Assembly (NCBI GenBank): GCA_944800085.1
Contig: CALYLO010000005.1
Location: forward strand, 372,001-436,000
DNA length: 64,000 nt
Direction: 5' to 3'
Source of the DNA: Paenibacillus melissococcoides
Lineage (GTDB): Bacteria > Bacillota > Bacilli > Paenibacillales > Paenibacillaceae
Each line of letters begins with the position of its first letter. The first letter of the stretch is position 1. A program made the translations under genes and the position numbers. This document shows positions 26,410 through 35,151 of the stretch, piece after piece. Under the pieces are notes generated by a model. The model was given only the letters and a program-made list of their open reading frames with translations, did no database searches and had not been told where the DNA came from.

Positions 26410-27245
26410 CTATTCGCGCGCTTCCTCGCGCAGCGGTTTGATATGCGCCGGAATGGCGGCATGCCGCGTCTCGATGAACCGGGCCTGAAATGAACCCCGG
26501 TAGGAAAACACGGGCCCAATCAGCGGATTCGTCACCTCTACCGAGATCCGGTACAGCCCATCATCCTCGTCATACCATTCGCATACATCGGCCGTACCGG
26601 TGCACCGGCGCGGGAAGCGGAACTGCAGCAGGCCTTCATAGAAACGCTGATCGCCCGAGCGGATGCGCAGCCCGCCATTCGCTTACCGCTGCGATAATGC
26701 CGAGTCCGATCATGGCCGCGCTGAGCGTCACCGGGCTAAAGGGCGCCTTGATCCATTCCGGGTAGCCGCCGAGCGCGGCGCAGGCGAGCAGCAGCACCAG
26801 GACGGCTTGCCCGCGCCACATCCATGTCTTCCGATGACATGCGGCCGTCATCAAGCCGATCCCGATCTCGGCGAAGCCGAGCAGGGTGAGCGCCGTCCTC
26901 TCCCATCCCGGGAACAGGCCGGCAGCCTGCAGCAGCGCCAGCTCGCCGCCTTCGGGATACACCAGCTTCGGCACCAGCCCCTGCCAGCACCAGAGCTGCG
27001 TCAGGAGCAGCACGCTGGCATAATGAATGGCGCCCGCCCGATGCTGGCGGCATGCGGAATGCCGCCCGGTCGAACCATTGGCCCGGCCGGCCGAAGCGTG
27101 TCTCGTAATCATACAGCGTCTCGAAGGAGATCTTGTCTCCGAGCGGAGCATATTTCCAATAACCCCTGCCCTTGCGAATAAGCGACAACGCCTGATCGGA
27201 GCCAAACAGGAGGGAGAATATCCTTCCCCCGTCTGCCGAACCACC
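26410..27245 (-). pseudogene. DoxX-like / DUF4166-type gene, deleted and frameshifted
   Basis: Three pieces in different frames. Upstream (about 27245-27060): LFGSDQALSLIRKG ... LYDYETRFGRPGQWFDRAAFR, as in the N-terminal part of DoxX-associated proteins. Middle (about 27040-26650): LLTQLWCWQGLVPKLVYPEG, LALLQAAGLFPGWERTALTL and several hydrophobic helices, the DoxX-like (DoxX_3) membrane domain. Last (about 26690-26410): GGLRIRSGDQRFYEGLLQFR, TADVCEWYDEDDGLYRISVE, the C-terminal part of DUF4166. At least two shifts separate them. The product may once have been a single membrane protein; function is not known. Confidence 0.6.
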
Positions 27246-28119
27246 GGTATCGCCGCGCGGCGATAAAGTCATACGCCCGATCCCGAATCGGCGCCGGCAA
27301 GGCGATGCATCCATACAGCAGCCCCCACAGCCCCCCCAGATCGCGGCAGACGCGCAGCGCGGCCTCCGACTTCGTATAGCAGGCAGCCCCCTGCACCATG
27401 ACGAAGCTGTCGGGCAGACGGCCGGACCTGCCCGCGCGCTCCAGCGCATACCGCCCCGCTTCGGATTGAAGCGCCGCGAACCGGAATCGTCTCTTCGCGT
27501 CCCGCTTGATCATGAAGCGGGCAAGGCCGTGACAGAGCAAACACTCGCCGTCCATCAGCAGCAGAACCGGTTGTCGCGAATTGCTCGGCCTGCTTGTCAT
27601 GCGCATCCCTCCCTCTCCATTGACTCCCGCCAATTCCCGCAAGCCTTGCCGCAAAGTCTCGATGCCCTTCAACACATGCTCCCGGTTCGCTTCGTCGTTC
27701 CGCTTCTCTCTCGCATGCCGCAATACGGGGCGGAGCGATTCGACCGAGCGTCCGAAGGCCTGCATCCATTCATAGCGCGGCACCATCCATAGATGGAAGT
27801 GATGAGATGTAACCTCATTATAAAAATAGTAGACCGATTCAATTTGTATCCGCTGCCGCTGCACCGTTCGTATATTGTGGACGAAAGTGATGTAATCCGA
27901 CCGCTCTTCCACCGTCATCTCATCCAATCCGTAGAAATGCCTTTTGGCAGCGACGATGACGAGCCCCGGTATCGGATAAGCGACATCTTGATGTGCATGG
28001 AAATGCTCGGCCTCCGCAATTGTTCCCCCGTGAGGCTCGATCTGCCCGCTCGTGAGGGCGCAGCTTAAGCATTCCGCCTCGATCGTACGGCCGTCCGCCA
28101 ATGTAATCGCTCTTCCCAT
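27109..28119 (-). CDS. HIT-domain protein fused to a DCC/DUF393 thiol-disulfide domain
   Basis: 336 codons from the ATG at 28119 (GGGGAG upstream). Residues about 1-165 are a HIT-family protein with a zinc-like CLSC near residue 18 and the triad region TSHHFHLWMVPRYEWM; the third His of the usual HxHxH is Trp. Residues about 172-295 are a DCC (DUF393) domain starting VLLLMDGECLLCHGLA (DGxCxxC) and ending AARRYRWFG. A potential ribosome site and ATG (GGAGAGGGAGGGATGCGCATG) lie at the join, so two genes may have merged. After RWFG the frame runs on into the neighbouring pseudogene, so the last about 45 residues are probably not original. Roles: nucleotide hydrolysis and redox, by family only. 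Confidence 0.65.
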   Translation of the reverse strand: MGRAITLADGRTIEAECLSCALTSGQIEPHGGTIAEAEHFHAHQDVAYPIPGLVIVAAKRHFYGLDEMTVEERSDYITFVHNIRTVQRQRIQIESVYYFYNEVTSHHFHLWMVPRYEWMQAFGRSVESLRPVLRHAREKRNDEANREHVLKGIETLRQGLRELAGVNGEGGMRMTSRPSNSRQPVLLLMDGECLLCHGLARFMIKRDAKRRFRFAALQSEAGRYALERAGRSGRLPDSFVMVQGAACYTKSEAALRVCRDLGGLWGLLYGCIALPAPIRDRAYDFIAARRYRWFGRRGKDILPPVWLRSGVVAYSQGQGLLEICSARRQDLLRDAV

Positions 28120-28321
28120 TGCATCAACTCCCCGTCCTGTTCTGCTCCTGCCGATCAATTATTTCAGATCAAATCCGTAATGGTAAATACGTCCAAATCA
28201 CCGAATCGGTTCCAATCTTTTTCCATCATAACTCAATAACGCCTCGCCTGTACCCATATCCGCGTATCTTTCCACCCTACCTGCGTACCTGCGATACAGA
28301 GTAAACCTCCCGCTTCTGCTC

Positions 28322-28432
28322 TTTGCGCTACTCTCCCATTAACTCAGGGCATTCTGGTGCGCCCGTTCTTTGCGACACTCTCCCATTAAGTCAGGGGATT
28401 CTGGTACGCCCGTTCTTTGCGACACTCTCCCT
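28322..28432. repeat. Tandem 47-bp intergenic repeat
   Basis: Copies start at 28322, 28369 and 28416 (last one partial), each with TTTGCG..ACTCTCCC and, in the first two, ATTAA(C/G)TCAGGG and ATTCTGGT(G/A)CGCCCGTTC. The period is exactly 47 bp. No open frame crosses them, and there are no variable spacers, so this is not a CRISPR array. Confidence 0.8.
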
Positions 28433-28561
28433 TCGAATCAGTCTGCGTCCTTGACCATCCGTCCTGAGGCCTCATTTGCATGTCTGTTCACCTCAAAAAC
28501 AAGAGCACTTCTATGGCTCAGTTCTACATTTGATTCATTTCTACCTGACTGTTCCAATCTT

Positions 28562-28775
28562 TCCTGATTCACGGGGAGATTGCTTATAAGAACCAACTAG
28601 CCTCCGACCTCCTGACGAACGGGGAGATTGCTTATAAGGAACACAGAACATTGGGCCTCCTGACTCACACAGTGAACGTGATCGCAAGACAATTCCTGCA
28701 GATTTACTGACCCAGGGGGACCGTGATCGCAAGGCAATCCGTGCAGTTTCCCTGACCTGAGGGGAGATTCGTGAT
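28562..28775. repeat. GGGGAGATTGCTTATAAG and GTGATCGCAAG intergenic repeats
   Basis: ACGGGGAGATTGCTTATAAG occurs at 28571-28590 and 28619-28638 (period 48); a weaker copy (GGGGAGATTCGTGATAAG) is near 28761. Between them GTGATCGCAAG(A/G)CAAT occurs at 28678 and 28723 (period 45). All are preceded by CCTGAC-like text. The same TTATAAG unit recurs at 46960-47085, so it is a dispersed family. Confidence 0.75.
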
Positions 28776-28842
28776 AAGATAAGCTGGGCCTATACGATTC
28801 CTCATCGAAAAGATCACTCCACTCCACTTCGCAAACGCACAA

Positions 28843-28878
28843 AGACCCTGAACAACGGTTGTCCGTTATTCAGGGTCT
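28843..28878 (-). terminator. Terminator of the gnt operon
   Basis: Stem AGACCCTGAA / TTCAGGGTCT (outer arms) with an inner ACGG/CCGT stem, 42 bp after the gntK stop; on the minus strand it is followed by TTTG. Confidence 0.75.
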
Positions 28879-28919
28879 GTTTCCCACCAAATCATTCAAT
28901 TGCCTATAAGGGCCAACGA

Positions 28920-30467
28920 TTATGCCTCAAGCCATTTTCGCTGGAGCCGGGCGATCGCCTCGTACTCTTCCTCCAGCTTGCGGAAGATGGAGATATAAAT
29001 CGGCAGCAATTCGTGATAAATTGCGGCATTCTCAGGGATGGGCTGATGCTTGTGCGTGGACCCGACCATGCCGGACACCACCTCCAAGGAATCGGCCCTT
29101 CCGGTCGCATATAAGCCGAGCACGACAGCGCCGAGACAAGAACTCTCGAAACTCTCGGGCACGACGACCTCCTGATCGAATATATCCGCCATCATCTGCC
29201 GCCACAGGGCCGAGCGGGCGAAGCCGCCGGTCGCATGGATTTTGCGCGGGCGTCCCATCTGCTCCTCCATCGCCAGCAGCACGGTATAGAGATTGAAAAT
29301 AACGCCTTCGAGGACGGCCCGGATCATATGCTCCTTCCGATGATGCATCGTCAAGCCGAAGAAAGAGCCGCGCGCATTCGGGTTCCAGAGCGGCGCCCGC
29401 TCCCCGGTCAGATACGGATGGAACAGCAATCCGTCCGCCCCCGGTCTTACTTGCTCCGCTATCTTCGTCAGCAGATCATAGGAATCGATACCAAGCCGCT
29501 TCGCTGCCTCGACCTCCGAAGCCGCCAGCTCATCCCGTACCCAGCGGAACAGCATCCCGCCATTATTCACCGGTCCTCCGATTACCCAATGCTTGTCCGT
29601 TAAGGCATAACAAAAAATTCTTCCCTTCGGATCGGTTACCGGGCGATCGACGACCGTGCGAATCGCGCCGCTCGTGCCGATCGTCGCTGCGACGACGCCC
29701 GGCTCAATCGCATTGACCCCCAAATTGGAGAGGACGCCGTCGCTGGCGCCCACGATCCCGGGCGTAGAGGCGGCAATTCCCATGGCATCCGCATAGGCCG
29801 CATTCAAATTCGTCAACTGATAGGTTGTCGGCACGAGCGTCGACAGCTTCGCCGGGGAGATGCCGGCAAGCTCCAGCGCTTCTTCATCCCAGTCTAGCCG
29901 TGCCAGGTTCAGCATGCCGGTGGCCGATGCAATCGAATAGTCGACCACATATTCGCCGAACAGCTTGGCGATAACATACTCTTTGATGGAGATAAATTTA
30001 TATGTTTTGCCGAACAGCTCCTGCTCTTCATGACGCATCCACATTAGCTTCGTAAGCGGAGACATCGGATGAATCGGCGTTCCCGTGCGCAAGTACAAGT
30101 CATGTCCGACCTGTTCCCGCTTCAGCCGCGCGGCATATTCGCCGCTCCGGTTATCCGCCCACGTAATGCAGGGCGTAAGCGGTCTGCCTTCGGCATCGAC
30201 GGCGATCACGCTGTGCATCGCCGAACTGAAGGAGAGGAACAGAATGTCTTCCGGTCCGGCTCCGCTCTCCGACATAGCTTGGCGGACGGAACGGAGGACC
30301 GCCTGGAAGATTTGCTCCGGATCCTGCTCGGCGATCGTGGAATTCGGCGTGTACAGGGGGTATTCCTCGCTGCCCCTGGCGACCGCTTGGCCGTTCTCCT
30401 CGAACAAGACCGCCTTGGTGCTCGTCGTTCCCATATCGATGCCGATCATGTACTTTTTACTGCTCAT
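28920..30467 (-). CDS. gntK: Gluconokinase GntK (FGGY family)
   Basis: 515 residues from the ATG at 30467 (AAGAAGGTAG upstream). It phosphorylates gluconate to 6-phosphogluconate. The FGGY carbohydrate kinase fold is evident: MIGIDMGTTSTKAVLFEENG (phosphate 1 loop), CITWADNRSG, the second-domain motif ATIGTSGAIRTV and HATGGFARSALWRQMMADIF near the C-terminus. Length and motifs match Bacillus GntK rather than the small P-loop gluconokinase of enterics. Last gene of gnd-gntR-gntP-gntK; the product feeds the Gnd-type dehydrogenase encoded at the head of the locus. Confidence 0.93.
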   Translation of the reverse strand: MSSKKYMIGIDMGTTSTKAVLFEENGQAVARGSEEYPLYTPNSTIAEQDPEQIFQAVLRSVRQAMSESGAGPEDILFLSFSSAMHSVIAVDAEGRPLTPCITWADNRSGEYAARLKREQVGHDLYLRTGTPIHPMSPLTKLMWMRHEEQELFGKTYKFISIKEYVIAKLFGEYVVDYSIASATGMLNLARLDWDEEALELAGISPAKLSTLVPTTYQLTNLNAAYADAMGIAASTPGIVGASDGVLSNLGVNAIEPGVVAATIGTSGAIRTVVDRPVTDPKGRIFCYALTDKHWVIGGPVNNGGMLFRWVRDELAASEVEAAKRLGIDSYDLLTKIAEQVRPGADGLLFHPYLTGERAPLWNPNARGSFFGLTMHHRKEHMIRAVLEGVIFNLYTVLLAMEEQMGRPRKIHATGGFARSALWRQMMADIFDQEVVVPESFESSCLGAVVLGLYATGRADSLEVVSGMVGSTHKHQPIPENAAIYHELLPIYISIFRKLEEEYEAIARLQRKWLEA

Positions 30468-30501
30468 AGGTACTACCTTCTTTCCCGTCATTCTCCTGCT
30501 C

Positions 30502-31863
30502 TTATACCACTGTACTGAGGAGGAGTATAAAAATCAATCCGACCACCGACAGCACGGTCTCCATCACGGTCCATGACTTCAACGTCTGCGGAACGGACAT
30601 ATTGAAGAACTCCTTCACCATCCAGAAGCCGGCGTCATTCACATGGGACAGCACAATCGAACCTGCCCCGGTCGCCAGCACGGCCAGTTCCACGTTCACG
30701 CCCGGATTCAGCGCCAACACGGGTGCGACGATGCCGGCCGCTGTCGTCATCGCGACGGTCGCCGACCCGGTGGCGACGCGGATAAGCGCGGCTACGAACC
30801 AGGCGAACAAAATGATGTTGATGTTGGCCTGAGTGGCAATGGCAGCGATTGCATCCCCAACGCCGCTATTGATCAGCACTTGCTTGAAGGCCCCGCCCCC
30901 GCCGATGATTAGAATGATTGTCGCCGTCGGCGCCAGACATTCGCTCGTGAAGCGGGAGATATCCTCCTTCTTGAAGCCTCTGGCGAAGCCAAGCGAGAAG
31001 AACGAAAATACGACCGAAATCAGCAAGGCGATAATCTCATGGCCAATGAACTCGCAGAATACGGTCCAGCCGCTAACCCCTTCCGGATCGACAATATTGG
31101 CAATCGACCCGATCAGCATTAGAATAACCGGCAGCAGGATAGTGAAGAGCGTGATGCCAAAGCCAGGGAGCTGACGTTCGTTGTTGAGCGCGAACTGCTC
31201 GGCCAGCTTGGCCGGCGGCTCGACTTGGATGCGCTTACCGATGAATTTGCCGAATACAGGGCCTGCAATGATCGCCGTCGGCAATCCAATCAGCAGCGAG
31301 TACAGAATTGTTTTTCCGAGGTCGGCCTGATAGGCATCAATCGCGATCATCGGCGCCGGATGCGGCGGGACAAGCCCATGCACCGTCGACAGGCCGGCCA
31401 GAATCGGAATCCCGATTTGCAGAAGCGACATTTTTGTTTTGCGGGCCACGGTGAACACGATAGGAATCAGCAGAATGACCCCGACCTCAAAGAACACCGG
31501 GATCCCGACAATAAATCCGACGAACATCATCGCCCAATGGACGCGCTTCTCACCGAACTTGTCAACCAGCGTGGACGCGATCTGTTCCGCGCCTCCGGAT
31601 TCCGCCATCATCTTGCCGAGCATCGTTCCGAGCGCGATCACGATCGCGATCGTGCCCAGCGTTCCGCCCAAACCGCTCGTGATAGAGTTGACCACTTCAA
31701 GCGGCTGCATCCCGGTCAGCAGACCGAGCAGCAGCGCGGACAGAAGCAGGGTGACAAATGGATTCCATTTGAATTTCGCAATGAACAGAATAAGAAACAC
31801 GATCGCAACCAGCGTACATAAAAGCAGGGTTACATTGTGGCTTAATCCGAATATCGTACTCAT
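30502..31863 (-). CDS. gntP: Gluconate permease GntP
   Basis: 453 residues from the ATG at 31863 (AAGGGAGGG upstream). Twelve or more membrane helices; GntP-family proton symporter for gluconate. Typical sections are GLLTGMQPLEVVNSITSGLG, GGAEQIASTLVDKFGEKR, LVPPHPAPMIAIDAYQADLG and VLSHVNDAGFWMVKEFFNMS. It precedes gntK by 34 bp. A GntR-type operator at 31918-31936 lies 55 bp upstream of its start, between gntR and gntP. Confidence 0.94.
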   Translation of the reverse strand: MSTIFGLSHNVTLLLCTLVAIVFLILFIAKFKWNPFVTLLLSALLLGLLTGMQPLEVVNSITSGLGGTLGTIAIVIALGTMLGKMMAESGGAEQIASTLVDKFGEKRVHWAMMFVGFIVGIPVFFEVGVILLIPIVFTVARKTKMSLLQIGIPILAGLSTVHGLVPPHPAPMIAIDAYQADLGKTILYSLLIGLPTAIIAGPVFGKFIGKRIQVEPPAKLAEQFALNNERQLPGFGITLFTILLPVILMLIGSIANIVDPEGVSGWTVFCEFIGHEIIALLISVVFSFFSLGFARGFKKEDISRFTSECLAPTATIILIIGGGGAFKQVLINSGVGDAIAAIATQANINIILFAWFVAALIRVATGSATVAMTTAAGIVAPVLALNPGVNVELAVLATGAGSIVLSHVNDAGFWMVKEFFNMSVPQTLKSWTVMETVLSVVGLIFILLLSTVV

Positions 31864-31917
31864 GATGCAGAACCCTCCCTTAACCATACCTATCCTTGTT
31901 AACATGCCCTAAATTTA

Positions 31918-31936
31918 ACTGTATACTTGTCGACAA
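31918..31936. promoter_or_regulatory. GntR-type operator upstream of gntP
   Basis: ACTGTATACTTGTCGACAA; close to the Bacillus gnt operator ATACTTGTATACAAGTAT as I recall it. The core TATACTTGTNNACAA is shared with the site at 33696. Binding by the neighbouring GntR protein is inference from that match. Confidence 0.7.
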
Positions 31937-31974
31937 ATTGAGCGGGCAGAAGCCCGGTATCGGCTTCCTGCTCC

Positions 31975-32649
31975 CTACTGCGGCAAGCTAATATGAAGCG
32001 TTCGGCGAGAATCCGCGAAATAAGCTTGAACCACTTGCTGTATTTTGTTCGCGTCTTTGGATTCGAGCCCCCGCACAATGGTCCGGTGCTTCTCGATGAC
32101 CGTACGGAGCTTGTCCTCTCCCTCGGAGAAGATTTCCTCGGTCGTGATAAGCATAACCGTCATCACAATTTGGCGGATGCTTGTCCACAGATGCATAATA
32201 CGGTTATGCTCCGCCGCCGCGATAATTGCCTCGTGAAAAGACAGATCCTGAAAAGCGAAATCGGTGACATCGCGATACTTCACAGCCAGCTCCATCTTAT
32301 CGATGATCTGATTCAGCTTCACGATAAGCCGCTCCTGATCCGCACTGGCCAGCCTCTGCTGTACGAAGCTCTCGATCAGGAACCGGACATCATACAGCTC
32401 CTCGACGTCCTTCATGCTGAGGCCGAGCACGACCGCTCCCATCCGTTCCAGCCGGATAAGGCCCTCGTTAGATAACGTTTTCAACGCTTCCCGAACCGGC
32501 GATCGGCTCGTCCCGAAGTCGGCAGCGACTCGGTTCTCCGAGATGATCTCGCCGGGTTTTACTGTTCCATTTATAATGTGCAGACGCAGTTCACAGGCAA
32601 TCGACTCCCCAAGGGAAGCGCCCTGCAGCCATTCTTGTGGATAATGCAT
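31975..32649 (-). CDS. gntR: Gluconate operon repressor, GntR family (FCD subfamily)
   Basis: 224 residues. N-terminal winged helix (ACELRLHIINGTVKPGEIIS, AADFGTSRSPVREALKTLSN) and C-terminal FCD ligand domain with metal-site-like residues (Asp in FAFQDLSFHEAIIAAAEHNR, His in TVIEKHRTIVRGL). In Bacillus, GntR releases the gnt operator when gluconate is bound. The gene lies inside the locus it should control: after gnd and before gntP, with matching operators ahead of both. Start at ATG 32649 with AGGAGAG upstream. Confidence 0.9.
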   Translation of the reverse strand: MHYPQEWLQGASLGESIACELRLHIINGTVKPGEIISENRVAADFGTSRSPVREALKTLSNEGLIRLERMGAVVLGLSMKDVEELYDVRFLIESFVQQRLASADQERLIVKLNQIIDKMELAVKYRDVTDFAFQDLSFHEAIIAAAEHNRIMHLWTSIRQIVMTVMLITTEEIFSEGEDKLRTVIEKHRTIVRGLESKDANKIQQVVQAYFADSRRTLHISLPQ

Positions 32650-32767
32650 CGAGCTCCAACTCTCCTAATGAAATAAATAATGTCCCCAATGAACAAAACA
32701 GATCTTCTCAAATTCTATCATACATTCACCGGAATATTCCATTAGGTTGATGCTCGCGCAGGCTTGT

Positions 32768-33667
32768 TCAGCCGTTTTTCTCCACCTGATGCCCGCCGAA
32801 TTCATTCCGCAGCGCCGCGACTACCTTGCCGTGGAACGTATCCGACTCCAGCGAACGGTATCTCATGAAGAGTGACATCGCGATGACCGGAGCGCTTGCC
32901 TGCAGATCCAATGCCGTCTCGACCGTCCATTTGCCTTCGCCCGAGCTCTGCATCACGCCGCGGATACCTTCAAGGCGGGGATCCTTGGAAAATGCGTTCT
33001 GCGTCAAGTCCATCAGCCAACTGCGGATGACCGATCCGTTCGACCATACGCGGGCTACCGATTCATAGTCGAATTCATAATCGCTCTTATCCAACAGCTC
33101 GAATCCTTCGGCAATCGATTGCATCATTCCGTACTCAATCCCGTTGTGGACCATTTTCAGAAAATGACCGCTGCCGCTCTTGCCCGCATACAGATAGCCT
33201 TGTTCGACCGCGATATCCCGGAATAGCGGCTCCAGCAGCTTGAATACCTCTTCCTTGCCGCCAATCATGAAGCATCCGCCCTGGGCAGCGCCTTCCGTGC
33301 CTCCCGATGTTCCTACATCCATATAATGAATGCCATGCTGCTCCAGCTTCTCGCCGCGAGCGACCGACTGCTTATAATGCGAATTGCCTCCGTCAATTAC
33401 GATGTCCCCCTCCGTCAGCAGCGGAATCAGCGTCGCGATGACATTATCCACAATTCCGCCGGCCGGGACCATCATCCACACGATCTTCGGCGAAGGCAGC
33501 TTGGATACAAGCTCTTCGATCGAGTCCGCCGCAATCGCTCCCAATTCCGCCGCCTTCTGCCGCGGCTCTGGATTCACGTCATATGCCGCAACCTGGTGGC
33601 CATGCCGAAGCATGTTGCTTACCAGATTGAATCCCATCTTGCCGAGTCCTATCATGCCTATATTCAT
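32768..33667 (-). CDS. gnd: 6-phosphogluconate dehydrogenase, decarboxylating (short NAD-type)
   Basis: 299 residues, the short form (about 300 residues, usually NAD-dependent) found beside gluconate genes, against 470 for the pentose-phosphate Gnd. Rossmann start MNIGMIGLGKMGFNLVSNML, substrate loop MDVGTSGGTEGAAQGGCFMI, catalytic Lys/Asn region HFLKMVHNGIEYGMMQSIAE. It oxidises 6-phosphogluconate made by GntK to ribulose 5-phosphate and CO2. Divergent from the PadR gene; its promoter region carries the second GntR-type operator. In Bacillus gntZ has the same role. Confidence 0.92.
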   Translation of the reverse strand: MNIGMIGLGKMGFNLVSNMLRHGHQVAAYDVNPEPRQKAAELGAIAADSIEELVSKLPSPKIVWMMVPAGGIVDNVIATLIPLLTEGDIVIDGGNSHYKQSVARGEKLEQHGIHYMDVGTSGGTEGAAQGGCFMIGGKEEVFKLLEPLFRDIAVEQGYLYAGKSGSGHFLKMVHNGIEYGMMQSIAEGFELLDKSDYEFDYESVARVWSNGSVIRSWLMDLTQNAFSKDPRLEGIRGVMQSSGEGKWTVETALDLQASAPVIAMSLFMRYRSLESDTFHGKVVAALRNEFGGHQVEKNG

Positions 33668-33695
33668 GCTGTCTCTTCACTCCTTGAATTACACT

Positions 33696-33715
33696 ACAAG
33701 TATACTTGTATACAA
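33696..33715. promoter_or_regulatory. GntR-type operator upstream of gnd
   Basis: ACAAGTATACTTGTATACAA, 29 bp before the gnd start. It contains TATACTTGTATACAA, an almost perfect match to the Bacillus gnt operator, and overlaps where the gnd promoter should be. Confidence 0.75.
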
Positions 33716-34050
33716 CTTTTCGCAGTTCCTATCTTACCTTCTTCTCAGGAATCTGTAAAGAAGAATTTTGTAAGCGATTTCGATGTACATACTTTGGCCG
33801 AATCGGCGACCGAGTATACCCCTGCAATCTTCCGATCCCCTCCTTCACCTTTTTCACTTATCCCGCACCGTTTGTGCCCGAAATTTTCAAGCTACGTAAT
33901 TTTGTCCTCTTGTCATCATTCTCCGCATCCTCGCAATTTCTGCAAGAGATCACCTTCAGAGGTTCCAATTTCAATCCGGCATTGAATTGCAATTACTTCT
34001 GTCACCACATTACCTTTACTGTCATAGTAATGTATTGTATGTTATATCTC
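33716..34050. other. Intergenic between gnd and the PadR gene
   Basis: Pyrimidine-rich on the plus strand, no gene seen. Near its right end TAATGTATTGTATGTTATATC (34028-34049) offers a -10 for the PadR gene and short ATGTAT/GTATGT repeats of the kind PadR proteins bind. Confidence 0.4.
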
Positions 34051-34063
34051 AGGAGGCGATCCT

Positions 34064-34393
34064 TTGGTGAACATGCATATTTCATCCGACTTGCTTCGAG
34101 GACACACGGATACCATTATTTTGAAGCTATTGTTGAGCGGGGACAAGTACGGGTATGAGATTACGAAGCTGGTGCATGCCGGTTCCGGCGGTCAATACGA
34201 GCTCAAGGAAGCAACGATGTATTCCAGCCTCAAGCGTCTGGAAAAGGAAGGAAACATTACATCCTACTGGGGAGACGAATCCCAAGGCGGGCGAAGAAAG
34301 TATTACCGCATTACGGAAAAAGGCAAGCTGACACATGCCACCAATAAGCAAAACTGGGAGCATGCCAAGCAAATTCTCGATATGTTAATTTAA
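34064..34393 (+). CDS. PadR-family transcriptional regulator
   Basis: 109 residues. TTG at 34064 is 7 bp from AGGAGG; GTG 34067 or ATG 34073 are alternatives. Winged-helix PadR protein: TDTIILKLLLSGDKYGYEIT, ATMYSSLKRLEKEGNI, the wing GRRKYYRITEKGK, and a C-terminal dimer helix. It is followed 20 bp later by a HAAS-pentapeptide protein. PadR-HAAS pairs are widespread in Firmicutes, where the PadR protein is thought to control the partner gene. Confidence 0.9.
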   Translation: MVNMHISSDLLRGHTDTIILKLLLSGDKYGYEITKLVHAGSGGQYELKEATMYSSLKRLEKEGNITSYWGDESQGGRRKYYRITEKGKLTHATNKQNWEHAKQILDMLI

Positions 34394-34412
34394 GAAAGGC
34401 AGGGTATTGCAT

Positions 34413-35132
34413 ATGACAAATGGAAAATTGGCGCAATATTTGGACCGTGTATTTCTCCCCTATAAGGATGTAGAGCAAGTGAACGAGTTGAAGGAGGAGC
34501 TGCTTCGCGATCTGGAGGATAGACTGGCGGATATGCGGCAGGAGGGAATCGGTGAGGAAGAAGCGTTCCAGATGACGATCGGTTCCATCGGAGATATTTC
34601 GGAGCTGATAGACAGCATTCACGATCGGGATGCGATGGCTCAGCTTCAGTCCAAGATGAATCTGTCGATGAGCGAGCTGCGCCACTCCGATTTCCGGGGG
34701 ATACGTATGCATGACGGCCAATTCAATTACAGCAACCTTCACGGCTCGGATTTCAGCGAGTCGGATCTGACGAAGAGCTCTTTCAAGTGCAGCAACCTGC
34801 AGAACGCTATCTTTCACGATGCGAATCTGACCCGCGCGCAATTCCATAAATCGAACTTGGTCGGCGCACAGTTCAAGGATTGCATATTCAACGACACGAG
34901 CTTCAAATCTTCCGATTTATCCGGCATATGCTTTGATAACCAGCGATTTGAGGGGACTGTGTTCGACTATGCCGGGTTGAGGAAGACTTCGTTCCGGAAT
35001 GCCGTTTTTCGAAACGTCTCATTCAAAACGGATGTAAAAAAAGCGATATTCGACGGCGCCGCTATGGATAAAGTAACGTATGCTCTGCTGAAAGGCTATA
35101 AAGCAGACCTGTCCAATGTCACCGTCATGTAG
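34413..35132 (+). CDS. HAAS-domain protein with pentapeptide repeats
   Basis: 239 residues from ATG 34413. Residues about 1-75 are a HAAS (DUF1700-type) helical signalling domain: YLDRVFLPYKDVEQVNELKE, LEDRLADMRQEGIGEEEAFQ, IGSIGDISELID. Residues about 85-235 are pentapeptide repeats, A(D/N)LXX-like, such as FSESDLTKSSFKCSNLQNAI, HDANLTRAQFHKSNLVGAQF and SSDLSGICF, which fold as a right-handed beta-helix. No membrane segment. HAAS is more often joined to membrane helices; the joining to pentapeptide repeats is less usual. Function unknown; pentapeptide proteins can bind gyrase, but nothing proves that here. Confidence 0.85.
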   Translation: MTNGKLAQYLDRVFLPYKDVEQVNELKEELLRDLEDRLADMRQEGIGEEEAFQMTIGSIGDISELIDSIHDRDAMAQLQSKMNLSMSELRHSDFRGIRMHDGQFNYSNLHGSDFSESDLTKSSFKCSNLQNAIFHDANLTRAQFHKSNLVGAQFKDCIFNDTSFKSSDLSGICFDNQRFEGTVFDYAGLRKTSFRNAVFRNVSFKTDVKKAIFDGAAMDKVTYALLKGYKADLSNVTVM

Positions 35133-35151
35133 AGAACAGCCGGCATAACAC

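Noticed and set aside
28322..28432. CRISPR-like repeat spacing
   Set aside because: Repeats are adjacent with a constant 47-bp period, without unique spacers between them, and no cas genes are present.
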